Below are positions 10,691 through 22,141 of a stretch of 64,000 nt of DNA, one piece after another. The notes beneath the pieces were generated by a model, which saw only the letters and a program-made list of their open reading frames with translations, had not been told where the DNA came from and made no database searches. Source of the stretch: Sipunculus nudus (Eukaryota > Annelida > Sipuncula > Golfingiida > Sipunculidae). Each line of letters begins with the position of its first letter. Within the stretch, counting starts at the first letter, position 1. Both the position numbers and the translations under genes were made by a program. The stretch spans positions 50,449,297 to 50,513,296 of the forward strand of contig CM049321.1 of assembly GCA_026874595.1 (NCBI GenBank), in the 5' to 3' direction.

Positions 10691-13195
10691 AAAAAAATAC
10701 CCATGTCTTTTAAACATGCTGACATTTCCTTTCGTCAGAATCAACACATCTGACGACCTGTAAAGTAAGTGAGAGTATTATCAAAGAGAATGGTCAGGGA
10801 CCTCGAGCCGTTGGGCCGTACCTGTAAGAACGAATTCTGTGATTCAAAGATTGTATGTTTCCTAGCACCGAGTCCTTTTTTTTATTGTTACTAATTGTAC
10901 TCTTTCTCGTATTTTTTTTTCATTAAATTATTATGTGATTTTTTTTATTCGTGAGATTTTCATTGAAAGAGGGTTACGCTTTTGTTGTTCATATGGGCCA
11001 TTTAAGGATTTTATGGCCAACTATAGCACAATTTTGTAGCCTTGCGAATTGGCGAATTAGCAAGCTATCTCATGGCCTATTAAGCACAATTCTCACCGTG
11101 AATTTTTCATCATGTTTATAAAATTTGTAGGGTTAAGCTGTCAATATTAATTGGACCTTTGTGTGTTGAAGTGTCAGAATTCATGAACACCTTAGATGAA
11201 TTGCCGGGCACTTACATTATTGTGATGGCTTAGCCTTGATTACATGGCAACTCTGCCCAGTTTAATTTCACTTTCAAGCACCTTCGTTAAACCTTCGTTC
11301 AATGTAGCTTTTGTTACCCTTTACGTAAAGCTATGTTTGGTTGAACCATTTCGTATGAATCTTAATGAGAGATAAACTTTGCATTGACAACCAGTAAAGA
11401 ACTGGGGCCAAGCCCTCAGCACTTGGCTCTTGTATTTCCAATTTTAAGTTCATTATACTGCAACCCTGAGTATTGCAAGTTTATCTCTCACGAAGCCCAA
11501 ATCTCTACAAAAAATCTTACCTCGACGTATAAATGGGGAAAAAAAGAAAAGTATATCCTCTTCGCTGCATAATTTGGTGACAGACTGAGCAGAACAATTC
11601 GTTTGTGTCATTATCTTAAATCACAGGCCTCGGAGAGTTTTTTCTCATATATTTGCCTATTTCTTGGCTGATAAGTCAATGCTTCAGCGACGTGACCTTC
11701 ATTTACTGGAGGAAATGGGTGTAGCAACTAATTATGATTTTCAAAGCGTCCCAAGTGGGTAATTACCTGTTGCACTTAAAGAAATATCTATCTCATTGAA
11801 ACACAGTTTGAAAGTCCATAGAATGAAATGCTGGCTTTTTTGGTCATAAGCCATGAATGAATGAGATTGAAAGCAATATATATACTGTCCTGGTAAATTC
11901 TATGTGACCGAATATTTATGTGAAGAGACCTGAAGCGGTTGGACGAGCTGTGAACAAGCTGACAACTTAACCGGGAAATATTCTGTATATAAGGCACGTG
12001 AAAGATTTAGACAATTGAAAAAAGAATCCAGTGGCTGTGATTTGACTATTCTGAGAAAGGATGCCTGTGTTTTGTTGACCTCACCGTGTTTTGCGCAAAA
12101 ACTAGTTTTAATGTACAAAATAACTCTCATAATTGTAAAGCTTCTGCATTTTTGTTCCATGTATTGTATTATCCGTATCATATGCAAAGTGGATACAAAA
12201 GAATGGTCCTTTACATGGTCTCATTCAAAAGAAGACTCCCATTTAGGTTGTTCTTTCTTTGCGTCAGTGTTAAGGAAAAATACCATCTGCAAAGCTATAT
12301 GTTACTTCCTGCCTACTGATGTGAAAAGGATTGATGTGGAAACAAATTTATTGTGAGGAGTCAATGATATTATAGAACTGTTGTCACATTACGTAAAACC
12401 ATAAACGTTGGCTTTATGTGTTTACATCTTAACTTCTGTTTATGTGTTATTTATTGCAGAAAAGAACGGATGAAAACGTCTTAACTTTGTCTGACAATAA
12501 TATAAAACGTCTGAGATTACACGAGATTAAGCCATATTTGATAAAGTTATTATCAAACCTAAGTGTTAACATGCTTTTTTGTAACATTTAACATTTTATA
12601 AAATTACAGAACTGTTCAGATATAGACAGCTGAGTAAATATTTGGCTTTATTTTGTCACCAACTCCAGATGCAATTATGGCAAACTATTATGATTGGTCA
12701 ATATTGAAGAAAATAACAAAATAAATAAATCGAGATTATCTGGGAAACTTTCTGGGTGTAAGGTTGTCAGCATAAAGGCTTATGTCAATCTTTGTCAAAT
12801 GGAAATGGGGGTCTCTCCTTTTGCAGCTCTAACTATAAATGTTTATTACTATTTCAAGGAGACTGGATGTAGCCAGACATTGGATGTAGATGTATGGGCG
12901 TTCACTTTACATACAATCTTCAATCAACAAACACGGGACTAAAAACATGGCAAGATAAAGTATATTAATCAGAAAATAAGGTAAAATTCACCTAGTCCTT
13001 GGGTATTTTACTTAGTACATTTTACGTCACGTATTCATTATATCAAAGAGAACCCAATAAAGAAAATATGTACAGTTGCAACTGTCGTTACTTTGTATCA
13101 CTGCGTCTTAATAATACTCCGTAAACATGTACCAGCGACCTCTTAAAACAACTTCGAAAGGGAGGACCTAATGCGTACCAGACGGTACACATCCG
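10690..13195. other. No recognised feature
   Basis: Several frames of 60-115 codons occur (for example 12,015-12,356 plus and 11,900-12,187 minus), but they overlap each other on both strands, lack recognisable domains and look like chance frames. The sequence is AT-rich, and I see no tandem repeats or RNA genes. Confidence 0.45.
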
Positions 13196-13539
13196 ATAAT
13201 CACCTTTGCAGGAAGTCGTACATCGTAGTCATCCTTTCACCAAGGAGTACCCCTATCACGTATCACTATACAGGTTAACCATCTAAATTTCTAGTTCATA
13301 CATGTTTTAGTCTACAGGACCACACCAGATATAGCTGTGAACTATACATTCTTCACAAAATGTACGAATATTCGATATAGCCGAAATCTAGATATTTACG
13401 CCGGGATACCCTGTTCGGCAACGCATGTGTCGTCACTAACAAGTATGAAAAAAAAACTCTTACTTCATTTACCCGACTGAATAAGGTTCACTGCTCATGT
13501 CCGTTAGTAGGAACTAGCCCAATAGTGACCACTGTGTCA

Positions 13540-14135
13540 ATCGGTCCGTCCTTCCGTCCTTCAGTCGGCAACGCTTTCTATCGCACGCGATATCTCAACA
13601 AAAACATGCTTGATCATTTTCAAATTCACTGGGATCATGAGGGCTCGAAACCTTTTGAATTCCAGACCGGTCGGACTTCAAATATGTCCGCCAGAGCGCA
13701 ATCGATGATTTTATTTCGCAAGTGATATCTTAACAAGACCAGGTTTGATCTTCCTCAAATTCAAGGGGATTATTGGAAGATATAACGGCACCAGACCTAT
13801 CCAATCACACACTTTTCGGAATTTAATAATGGCCGCCATACCAAAAATGATTATTTCTTTTACTGTGACCACCTTGTCAATTGGTCCGTCCATCCGTCTC
13901 CCGCCCGTCAGTCAGCGACGCTTCCTATCGCACGCGATTTTTCAACAAGAACAGGCTTGATATTGCTCATATTACGAGAGATGATTGATGCATATGAGGG
14001 CTCCGGACCTATCGAAATCCAGACCTGACCGAATTCCAACATGACCACCTCAGAACAATCGGTTATAACTTCTTACGCACGCGATATCTCAACAAGATAC
14101 TTGATTTTCTTCAAACTCAAGGGGATGATTGGTGC
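13540..14135 (+). repeat. Degenerate internal tandem units in copy A
   Basis: Units of about 115-130 bp recur with the pattern GCGATATCTCAACAAGA, a GCTTGAT core, a CAAATTCA-GGGGATGATTGG core and an AATATGGCCGCCA-like core. Two units are preceded by a TCGGTCCGTCC-rich lead (13,540 and 13,880). The matching array in copy B is at about 41,770-42,600 and has more units. Confidence 0.65.
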
Positions 14136-15039
14136 CTAAATTTCATAAAAAAACGTTTTCCGTTATTTGTTAGTTGGCTATCTCATTAATCCTTTTAATG
14201 GTTCTATAAAGTGTGCAGGAAAGTTACAATAACCGGGCTGCTTTTCGCCGGTCATAATGTCGGGAATATAATTCTCCCGAAGGAATCAGAAAGTATATTT
14301 CTACTTTATGTTGATAAATTTCGTACTCGTAAATGCAAATATATCTTCCATACCATGAACCCTTATCACATACTGGAGGGTGCATACAACTATAGACAGA
14401 CATACAGATAACATGATCGTACTTAATATTACTACTACAAAAACAAATCTTGCTAGAAGGTAAGATTGAGGCTGGTTAGGCCAAGAGGGTACAGCCGCCG
14501 CAATAGAAAAACAGAAGAATAAACAGCATTAAATCCCAATTGAAAATGGAGTGTAATTGTGCACAGAAATGGTTACATAGTGCTTAATTCAAACATTAAA
14601 TGGAAAATTGATCACACTCTTAAAATCAAAAGGAACGACCATGATTCTGATTGTATATTTCTAAAAAAGATGAAACCTGTGTTTCCAAAAATACAAATCG
14701 ATTGATAAGAAACCTTATCTGATAGAACACACATTTCACCGTGTGTTCCATGCAAATCAAGCTCCCTTTGAACGGTTCAGCAGGAAAATGACTCAGATTT
14801 CTTCAAAATTCTACTATATTATACGTACAGAAGATTCGACTAATTCCAGTTCTATAATAGATTTCTTTTCGCGTCAGTATGCGAAAAGAAATTAAGATAA
14901 ATCATTATCAGAAACATACAATTCATCTTTTTTGTTTCAACAGCTGTTCTAAACAGCTATCTCTGGTGATCGGAACCAAGGTCTCCTGTCAAAAGCTGAT
15001 GCATTACATATTCAAAAGAATTTCTCAAAACTGTTAAGG

Positions 15040-15372
15040 ATATCTTTTCAGGTCCGACACGCATGATTCCCATCAGAACATGTCCAACAAAAACGAAAAA
15101 CAAATCGGAAACGTCTCACTGGAGATCAATGTTGTCTGAAGTTCAATGAACGATTGTCATTGGATGTGGCTCCCATCTGTCTCCTTAGGAAGTTAAACCG
15201 CGGTCAACACGTTTATCAAATCGAGAACGGAAAAAAGAGCCACCCTCTGGAAATCACCTTAGATAATGTGACAAGAAAGGGTTTGATCATTCCGTATGAA
15301 AGAACGAATGATGGAAAAGCATATTTTCCCATATTTTCTGTCGTCTTTCTGTCTGCCCCTGCTTCCTTCTAG
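15040..15372 (+). pseudogene. Coding-like remnant shared by copies A and B
   Basis: Both copies keep the same reading frame over about 70 codons (here from about 15,085; in copy B about 43,550-43,715). Shared residues include NRKR, GDQCCL-FNERLS, APICL, KLNRG-HVY, and further on IIPYERTNDGKA. A TTTTCAG acceptor-like sequence precedes the frame in both. In copy B a stop replaces the residue after HVYLI, and in copy A an in-frame TGA lies 5' of the block. I recognise no domain. It may be the remains of a transposon protein or of a captured exon. Confidence 0.35.
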
Positions 15373-15397
15373 CTAATCTTTCCAACTCTCGTTTTAT

Positions 15398-15399
<2 letters not shown>

Positions 15400-15432
<33 letters not shown>

Positions 15433-15610
15433 CTTTTCATTTCTTCTTTTTTCTCTGTTTCTCTCCCTTTCTGTCTCTCTCCCTGAACCCCTCTTTAATT
15501 TTACTTCTGCCTCTGTTTCTCTCTGTTCTCTGTCTGTCTATCTGACTGTCTGTCTGTCTGCCTCTCTCTCTCTCTCTCTCTCTCTCTCATTCTTTCTCTC
15601 TCTGTGAATT
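15400..15610. repeat. (TC)n and (TCTG)n low-complexity block
   Basis: A pyrimidine-rich block with pure TC runs near 15,402-15,430 and 15,563-15,590 separated by CTGT-rich sequence. Copy B has the same block at 43,888-44,082. Confidence 0.9.
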
Positions 15611-16408
15611 TCCTGGAATATGAGCTCATAAATTAATCACTTATTCCTGCGTTTATTCAATTTCCCCAAAGGCTTTGACTTCGGGAGGGTTTGACTCAAG
15701 CGCTATACTAGGCACTAGGAGGTGACTGTACCAATTCAACTAGAAAGAAAGGACACGAATCGAAGCAAGGAACAAATGTAAATGCAGTTAAACATCCGTT
15801 TAACTGCTCACGTCATGCACATACGATAGGAGAGAGTGTATTTCCTTTGACATTGGTCCATCGGTCTAATAGATTGGATCAATATAATAACTACAATTCT
15901 CCTGTGTATTTGTGTATGTAATTTTGTGACAACTCGAATGTTAAGGTTGAATAAAGACGGAGAGGATAACGTTGGTCATAATTATTAATTATTTCTGGTA
16001 TTTAATTTAGCAACATCTCGTTTATAATATTTATCTGCAAACAAAAGGCGGTTGACGTTCTACTGTAAAGAAGATAACATTATAGTGTAATCAACTTTAT
16101 ATTGTATTTATCTTAATAAGCATTTCAGCCACGAAATCCATCATCAAAGTGCCATTAAACTAATGAATTCTCTCAAATAATGAAGTAATGAAATGTGTCT
16201 AACGTGGAGCTATTAACCATGTATTCAGTTAAATGATCGGTCAATTTAATTTGTAATATCCGTGAACTTTTACCCCGTTACGACGCTTTTTCCGTCCTCT
16301 GGCATCACATGTCAAGCAAATTCTAAATTATAATATAACATTATCAATATCTTTTAATCCCCGAAAGTGAATTTATTCCCTGAAATTGATTATTTTGCCA
16401 CAATTTCA

Positions 16409-16425
16409 CTTGTATGTAAAACTTT
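16409..16425. repeat. Target site duplication, 3' side of LINE
   Basis: CTTGTATGTAAAACTTT, 17 bp, is identical to 22,142-22,158. The uninterrupted copy B has one related site, CTCGTATGTTAAACTTT, at about 44,846. The duplication merges into the element's poly(T). Confidence 0.93.
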
Positions 16426-16435
16426 TTTTTTTTTT
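16423..16435 (-). other. LINE poly(A) tail (as plus-strand T run)
   Basis: Thirteen T residues, followed by G and further T-rich sequence, mark the 3' end of the minus-strand LINE. The first three T are shared with the target site duplication, which is typical of target-primed reverse transcription. Confidence 0.9.
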
Positions 16436-16703
16436 GTTTTTGTTTTAATCACCCTTATTGCAATATACTCTGCCTTTGACAAAACCATATCCACTCCGAC
16501 AGATAGAGGGGATGGAATGAATACTTCAAAATACTTATTACTTTTTATCTGTCAGCACAATAACAATTAAGAATATAATGAAAAATAAATAAACATACAA
16601 CATTAACATACAGATGAAATACTTTCTTTAATTTTTATAAATCTATCAAAGAAAATTTGATTCAAGTTAGGATATTTTAAATATTTCTGCATATATACAT
16701 GTT

Positions 16704-19700
16704 TCATAATATCTTGTGATACATATTGTCGTATTTTTTACTCTCTGATAGGCTAATTTCATTATATTTACAATGCATATTGTACTTAAAAATGGCATAC
16801 GTAGTTACTGATATTATGAAATTGTTCATTTTTACAAAATTACCATCCAGTGCGTATTTATGACCAATTACGAGCGTTTCCCAGTTTATCTGGATATGAA
16901 GTATTTTCATAATATTTTCCCATATCCCCCTCAATAATTTACATTCATACAGCATATGTTCAGCATTTTCATTTACATTACAAAATTTACAAAGATGGGA
17001 AATACTCGAGTTCCATTTGGACACGTTGGTACCTGTTGGAATAATGCCATGTAATAATTTGAAATTAAATTATGATAGTTTTTTCGTTTGCATGTTTTTA
17101 ATTTTACACTGATAGACTTTTGTCCAACTTATTATTTTTTTTTTATTTTTCCTGCAAAATAATTTGATGTTTGGGAGAAGACATATTTCTTCTTACTAAT
17201 TCACTGTAAAAGAATTTTGATTTTTTCTTATATATATAAATATTATGTTTACCAAGCGTGTATGTGTGTTCTAGATAAACCGATTTCTTTATAAACTGTT
17301 CTTTTGGAAATAGAGAAAGAGTCTTTTTAACGGCATTTTTAACCTTTATATATTCCGATATCCAATTGTGTTTTATTTTTAATTTCTTTAAAAGGTTGCT
17401 GACTGATATAAAAGTGCCATCATTGTTCAGAACATCTCGAATATAAATTATATTTTCTTCAACCCAAGCTTTAAAATATAAGCATTTATTATTGATCATA
17501 AATTCAGTGTTACCCCATAATGGTTGTTTTAAAATATCTTCTCGTGAAGTAATCTCTCTTTTAACCTTACATTTATTAAAAGCTAATATCACTTCTTTAT
17601 CAAACTGGGGTATATGTTTCAATATGCAAAACTGCTTTATTGATACACAGTTTGTGTTAAATACCCAGTCTGTATGGAGCCCACAGTTGTGTAAATAATA
17701 TTTAAAGATATGTTTCCATTTATTTTCTTCATAAAGTATTCTTGGTACCCATGCAGCTTTAAATGAAAGTAACCAACTATTGATATCGATCATTTTAAGA
17801 CCGCCTTCCTCTATATCTCTTATTAAAACTGACCTTTTAATTTTTTTCTGTTTTATTCCAAATATAGTCATAAATAACTTTGTTTATTCTTTTTTCGAAT
17901 CCGTCCGGAATTGGTAGTACCGAAGCTTGAAATGCTATTTTGGATAAAAGTATTGTCTTAACAATTAATATTTTTCCAATTAAACTTAGATTCCTCAACT
18001 TCCAAATTTTTATGTTATTCTCTATTTTATTTATTTTATCTTCCCAGTTTAGTTTTTCTATACATTTCTCATCATATTCAAACCAAATTCCTAAGCATTT
18101 CACTGGCCGTTTTGTCCATTTTACTCCTATTGGATCTTTATGCCTCTTATTATTTCCCAGATCTAAAGCGGTAGTTTTTTTCCATATTTAGTTTTAAACC
18201 AGCTAGGTTTCCAAATTCATAAATTTCCTTAAAGGCAGTTGAAACTGAGTTATCATTTCTCAGAGTCAAAGTAGTATCATCTGCATATTGGCTAAGTTTT
18301 ATTTCTTTACTGCCAAAAATAAAGCCGTTAATATTATCATTTGTTCGTATTTTTTGTGCCAATATTTCAACTGAAATAATTAAAAGTAATGCAGATACTG
18401 GACAGCCCTGTCGTATACCTCTTTTCATTACATTTTTTTGAAGATAACCATCCGTTATTTTTGGTAGTGAAAAGTGGGTTATTGTAAATAGTTTTAATCC
18501 AGTTGATAAAGTTCTGACCAAAAATAAATTTTTTTAAAAGTTTCAAACATAAAATTCCATTCTAAGCTATCAAAAGCCTTTGTAAAATCGAGAAAAATTA
18601 ACCCCCTTCTTTATTATATTTCTTAGCAAATTCAAATATGTCCGTGATTAGGCGTAAATTATTTCCGATGTATTTACCTTTAATATATCCGGTCTGATCT
18701 GTGTCAATTATTTTTGGTAAAATATTTTGCAACCTATTTGTTAATACTTGTGCTAATATTTTATAATCAGTGTTACAGAGGCTTATAGGTCTATAATTAT
18801 TTAAATTATATTTGTCTCCTTTCTTAAATAATATTGCTATTACAGCTGTACGCATTGTAGTACATAATTTATTGTGACGATACGATTCTATAAAAGCATT
18901 ATATAAAAACTCTTTTAGGTCATCCGAAAAAGTTACGTAGAATTCAATAGGGATGCCATCTAATCCTGGGGACTTGTTTTTCTTCATTTGAGTAAGAGCA
19001 ATTTTAATTTCATCCATTGCATTTCTTCATCACATATATCTTTATCTTCATCACTTATAACATTTAAAGATTTTATATTATTTTAGTATTTCTGTATCTC
19101 TTTCACACATGGATCGTGTGATGTATATAAGTTTTTGTAATAATTATTTATATGATTTAGTATTCCTTCATCATCTTCTATTACATTATTGTTTTCTCTG
19201 ATTTTATAAATAGTGTTATCTGACAGGTTTTTATTTTCCAGCTTGAAAAAGTATTTCGTACTCTTTTCCCCTTGGTCAATCCAATTAGCTCTACTACGTA
19301 TTTGAGCACATTTTGTTATATTATCAAATATTTCATTTTTTTTCTAATTCAAGTAAATGCTTTTCTTCTTTTAATCTTTCTATATCCTTAGCTATTGAAT
19401 TTAAACTAATAAGCTGTGAAATTTGTTTAATCCTTTTGTCTATCATAGCTTATCTACTATTTTTTTTCTTTTCTTTTCGATTTAGAGTAGTTAATACTTG
19501 CTTCTTTTATGTTAATTTTTATCATTTCCCAAGCTAGCCTCGCAGAATTGTGTTTATAACGGGTGTAACTAGAGGCAATGCAGTCTTTCATCAGCCCAAT
19601 ATAAATTGGATCATTTAATAGGCTGACGTTTAGTTTCCAATATCCCGGCCCTCTAATGCTTACTTTAAAATCCAGACATAACTTTATAGCTTTGTGATCT

Positions 19701-20428
19701 GACAGCCGATGTTCTTTTTGCTCTGACAGTACGTATTCACAGTCATAATTTAAGCAGTTCCAGAGTTCCGATTTAGAGATAAAGAAATAGTCAAGTCTAC
19801 TGCTTACATTCCTTTCTGACCATGTAAATCGGTTATTTAACCTGCCATAACAACTCCATATATCAGTTAGCTTTAAAGTATTTAACATATTTTCAATAGT
19901 ATTCTACTTTGGTCTGCCATATGTGACATCGTGCTCCTGTCATCATCTTGCAGACGACAATTAAAATCACCTCCCATAATGATACACCTTAAAGAATCAC
20001 TTTTTTGCCATTAACCATTTCTCTAAGTCCTCAAAGAAAAGTTTCCGTTCCCTTTCTTTGTTCGGTGCATAAACACATACTAAGCATAATTTTTTACCTT
20101 TGTATTCCGTATTCAACAGTATTTTTCTACCATTTTTACATCAATGAATATTTAAAATTTTTATATTTATTTTATTTGATAATAGTATTGCAACACTTCT
20201 GCTATGTGGTGACGATGCATGACTATGATATATTTGACCTTTCCATGAACTATTAATTATATTCGATGATATTTTAGTGCAATAGGTTTCTTGTAAAAAA
20301 GTAATATGAACATTTCTATATGTTAACCATGTATATAATTTCTTCCTTTTATCATAATTATTAAGACCTCTTATATTTAATGAACATATATTTAATTGTC
20401 TATTCAAATCTGTCATGTGGTTTTCCAT
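16704..20428 (-). pseudogene. LINE ORF2: endonuclease, reverse transcriptase, zinc knuckle (broken)
   Basis: At about 3.7 kb this is the size expected of an L1/Tx1 ORF2 (about 1,240 codons), and it begins with an ATG at 20,428. Order of domains: an AP-type endonuclease (20,428 to about 19,640: SLNIRGLN, FLQET, VCVYAPN, GGDFN, RLDYFF, LSDHKA); a linker (19,440-19,060, NWIDQGEKSTKYFF); the reverse transcriptase (about 19,017-17,850: SPGLDGIPIEFY, NNYRPISLCNTDYKI, FLDFTKAFDSLEW, RGIRQGCPVSA, QYADD at about 18,280); a thumb and connection region (18,103-17,143); and a knuckle C-x2-C-x7-H-x4-C (about 16,941-16,991). An in-frame TGA follows NIH at 20,141. Two opposite shifts near 20,010 and 19,890 leave the GGDFN part in another frame, and more shifts occur near 19,320, 18,600-18,500 and 17,100. 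The catalytic aspartates of the RT that I can see are intact. Confidence 0.9.
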
Positions 20429-20475
20429 TGTCTTTCGTTTTTATATCCTTTATTTATTTTTTTTTTTGTACTTTG

Positions 20476-21806
20476 TTAATAATATTCTCCATCAATTTCT
20501 TCAAAAACACGATCTTCGACGACACCTCTTTGTTCAGATTGTGGGCTAAAGTCATATCTGCGAGATTTCATTGAAACTCTTAAGCTTGTATGTTTTTGCT
20601 GATTTGTTGACTGTTCGGATAGTTTTCGTTTCGGTGTTCCCATGCCTTGAAAAAACTGGTTGGACTCTTGGTCTTGTGCTGAGGCTATATTGCTAGTTGC
20701 TTTTATCTCTGTCATGATTTTCCGCACTATAAAAGGATCTTATTTTCTCAAGTGTGGCACCATATAAGTTCCTACCAGGCCATGCATCCACCTTGGTGAC
20801 TCTGGAGAGAAATTTGGACAGCCCTGTTCCCCACTGTTTATCTTGAACTGTGTGGGCGATCGGTGCTGTACCTGATTTCATGAGAGCTTCTTTGAATTCA
20901 GGGATCTGTTCTGCTTTCTCTAACAGGATATTTTCCAAAATTTCAATTTCATGTCTGTCCACAGATTCATCAGAGTGCAAGATCTGGCAAATTCTCTTGG
21001 CAACTCCTGCATGTTTAGCGTTTTCAATTTCATTGGCCAACGCATCTTGGTCCAATTCATATGCGCATCTATAATGAAACGCATGTTCAGCGCTTTTAAA
21101 AGTTTTCCCGTACATTTCCAAAGAACAAGGGAAGGAGTTGGAGAGAATATCATCATGGCCAGACACAATTTCCATTGATTGATCAGGTATGTAATGCTCA
21201 CAGTATTTGCTACCTGGTTTGTGACCTTTCTTGTGACATACTATACAGGTCAGGTCCTTGAACTGATCATTATGAAAAAAATCTGCACTGAAATGGTCCA
21301 ATTTGTCCATTTCGTGGTAGTGGGTTTGCCAAAGGCGATTTCACAAAAACAAATCTGTTTCCATTTTTGTAATGTGTCAGGAGTCCTTCTTTTGTCCCTT
21401 CATATTGATATTTTATTTCAGAAAGTAACTCAAGCTTATATTCTGACTGTAAGTGTTCAACAATAGATTGATTGTCAAATGAGAGGGGGACATCTGCAAT
21501 TGTGACTTTGATGGGTGCTGGGAAATTGTCTGAATTTCTTGCACTATAAGGGTTTGTGTCGGAAAGTTGTACAAACTTATTCCGTAGAGACAGTCCCTCT
21601 GTCAAAAGTTTTATTCTTGCATCAATTGATTTCACATATATTCTCCACAGATTTCTTATTTTTTGTGCACCATCAATATTGTCCGAGCCAACAACCTGAG
21701 CTGCAGCAGAACAAACTTCATAAGGTCTCATAGAGTTTTTAATGTTTGTATCGGAAAGCACAGTGTCATTTTTAAAGAACACGGGCAAAGCAGAGTCGTG
21801 TTCCAT
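20476..21806 (-). pseudogene. LINE ORF1: RRM-like, CCHC knuckle, NADAR domain (frameshifted)
   Basis: The first frame (21,806-21,270, ATG, 178 aa) has a conserved gag-like segment (residues 46-88, with RNLWRIYVKS and LSDTNPY) and an RRM-like fold (about 98-176, starting PIKVTIADVPLSF). Seven T residues at about 21,275 break the frame; removing one T phase would join it to the next (21,310-20,693, 205 aa). That part holds a zinc knuckle C22-x2-C25-x4-H30-x6-C37 and then a NADAR domain (about residues 51-191). The NADAR part has SNSFPCSL, the conserved Glu in SAEHAF (73-78), D157-x2-W-G161 and PGRNLYGATLEKIR (178-191). A third frame (20,727-20,476) gives a basic Ser/Gln-rich tail with TPKRKLSEQ. 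RNA binding is expected of the first half. Nucleotide or ADP-ribose chemistry is inferred from the NADAR family. It lies 48 bp upstream of ORF2, as in other two-ORF LINEs. Confidence 0.85.
20738..21160 (-). other. NADAR (YbiA-like) domain within LINE ORF1
   Basis: About 140 residues follow the NADAR pattern in order: an SNxxP start with a YGKTFKSAEHAF helix carrying the conserved Glu, a helix rich in Ala with AKHAGVAKR, a long helix ending EFKEALMKSGTAPIAH, the VQDKQWGTG strand (D-x2-W-G), and a C-terminal PGRNLYGATLEKIR helix. No stop or frameshift interrupts it, in contrast to ORF2. NADAR proteins include the YbiA N-glycosidase type, and some reverse ADP-ribosylation of guanine in DNA. Which activity, if any, this domain has is unknown. 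A chance match is unlikely because all the blocks are in the right order and spacing. Confidence 0.82.
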
Positions 21807-22141
21807 TCTGACAATTCTATCGTGTATTCAGCGCTTCGGTGAACAGGGTACCTGAACACGCGCCACACAAATCTGTGCCCTAACCGCAGGGCTTTCACTG
21901 AATGGTTCACTGAGCAGACAATCACAGGATCCAATAATGCAATTCAATAATATTACTGTCAGTTTTACAAAGAATTCTTTGCAAAATTTACCTTATATTT
22001 TTACATCATTCGAAACTGTCCCTCATGGGTCTCTCAGCAAATTTTCATCAATATTCAGCTGGTAATACAGGTATAATTTGCCATAGAAAGAGAGAGTCTC
22101 TCAGAGCACACGTCCACTCACAACGAGCACACAAGCGCTCT
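21807..22141 (-). promoter_or_regulatory. LINE 5' UTR, presumed internal promoter
   Basis: A stretch of 335 bp from the target site duplication to the ORF1 ATG. It must carry the element's own promoter if this is a full-length copy, but I see no specific motif. A GA-rich AGAGAGAGTCTCTC palindrome lies near 22,090. Confidence 0.5.

Larger units (their letters stand above)
13200..16425 (+). repeat. 4-kb interspersed repeat copy A, left part
   Basis: Collinear with 41,440-44,855. Landmarks shared by both copies are CACCAAGGAGTAC (13,238 and 41,461), a GATATAGCCGAAA or GACATAGCCGAAA stretch (13,373 and 41,591), TGGGTC-type CCGTCCGTCC-rich parts (13,540 and 41,778), ACCAAGGTCTCCTGTCAAAAGCTGA (14,974 and 43,467), a (TC)n block and AAACAAAAGGCGGTTGACG (16,038 and 44,519). 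The repeat resumes at 22,142 after the LINE. Its first kilobase is itself built from degenerate units of about 115-130 bp with a CTCAACAAGAACATGCTTGAT core. I cannot name the element and found no clear terminal repeats. Confidence 0.8.
16426..22141 (-). mobile_element. Full-length Tx1/L1-type LINE with NADAR-containing ORF1
   Basis: This is a non-LTR retrotransposon on the minus strand, 5.7 kb long. It has a 5' UTR of about 335 bp (21,807-22,141), ORF1 (21,806-20,476), ORF2 (20,428-16,704), a 3' UTR of about 270 bp and an A tail seen as the plus-strand T run at 16,423-16,435. A perfect 17-bp duplication flanks it, and it splits a dispersed repeat whose intact homologue is at 41.4-45.4 kb. The Tx1/L1 assignment rests on the endonuclease motifs (NIRGLN, FLQET, VYAPN, GGDFN, LSDHKA), the linker WIDQGEKSTKYFFK, the QYADDTTL box and a C-terminal zinc knuckle. 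Both ORFs carry frameshifts and ORF2 has in-frame stops, so this copy is inactive. A 5' end that is complete up to the duplication argues against truncation. Confidence 0.92.

Noticed and set aside
12015-12356. 113-codon plus-strand frame as a gene
   Set aside because: It overlaps a 95-codon frame on the other strand and a 77-codon frame in another phase, and none has a domain or conserved copy.
17492-21466. Plus-strand frames of 65-95 codons across the LINE
   Set aside because: They are shadows opposite the minus-strand ORF1 and ORF2, which have clear domains.
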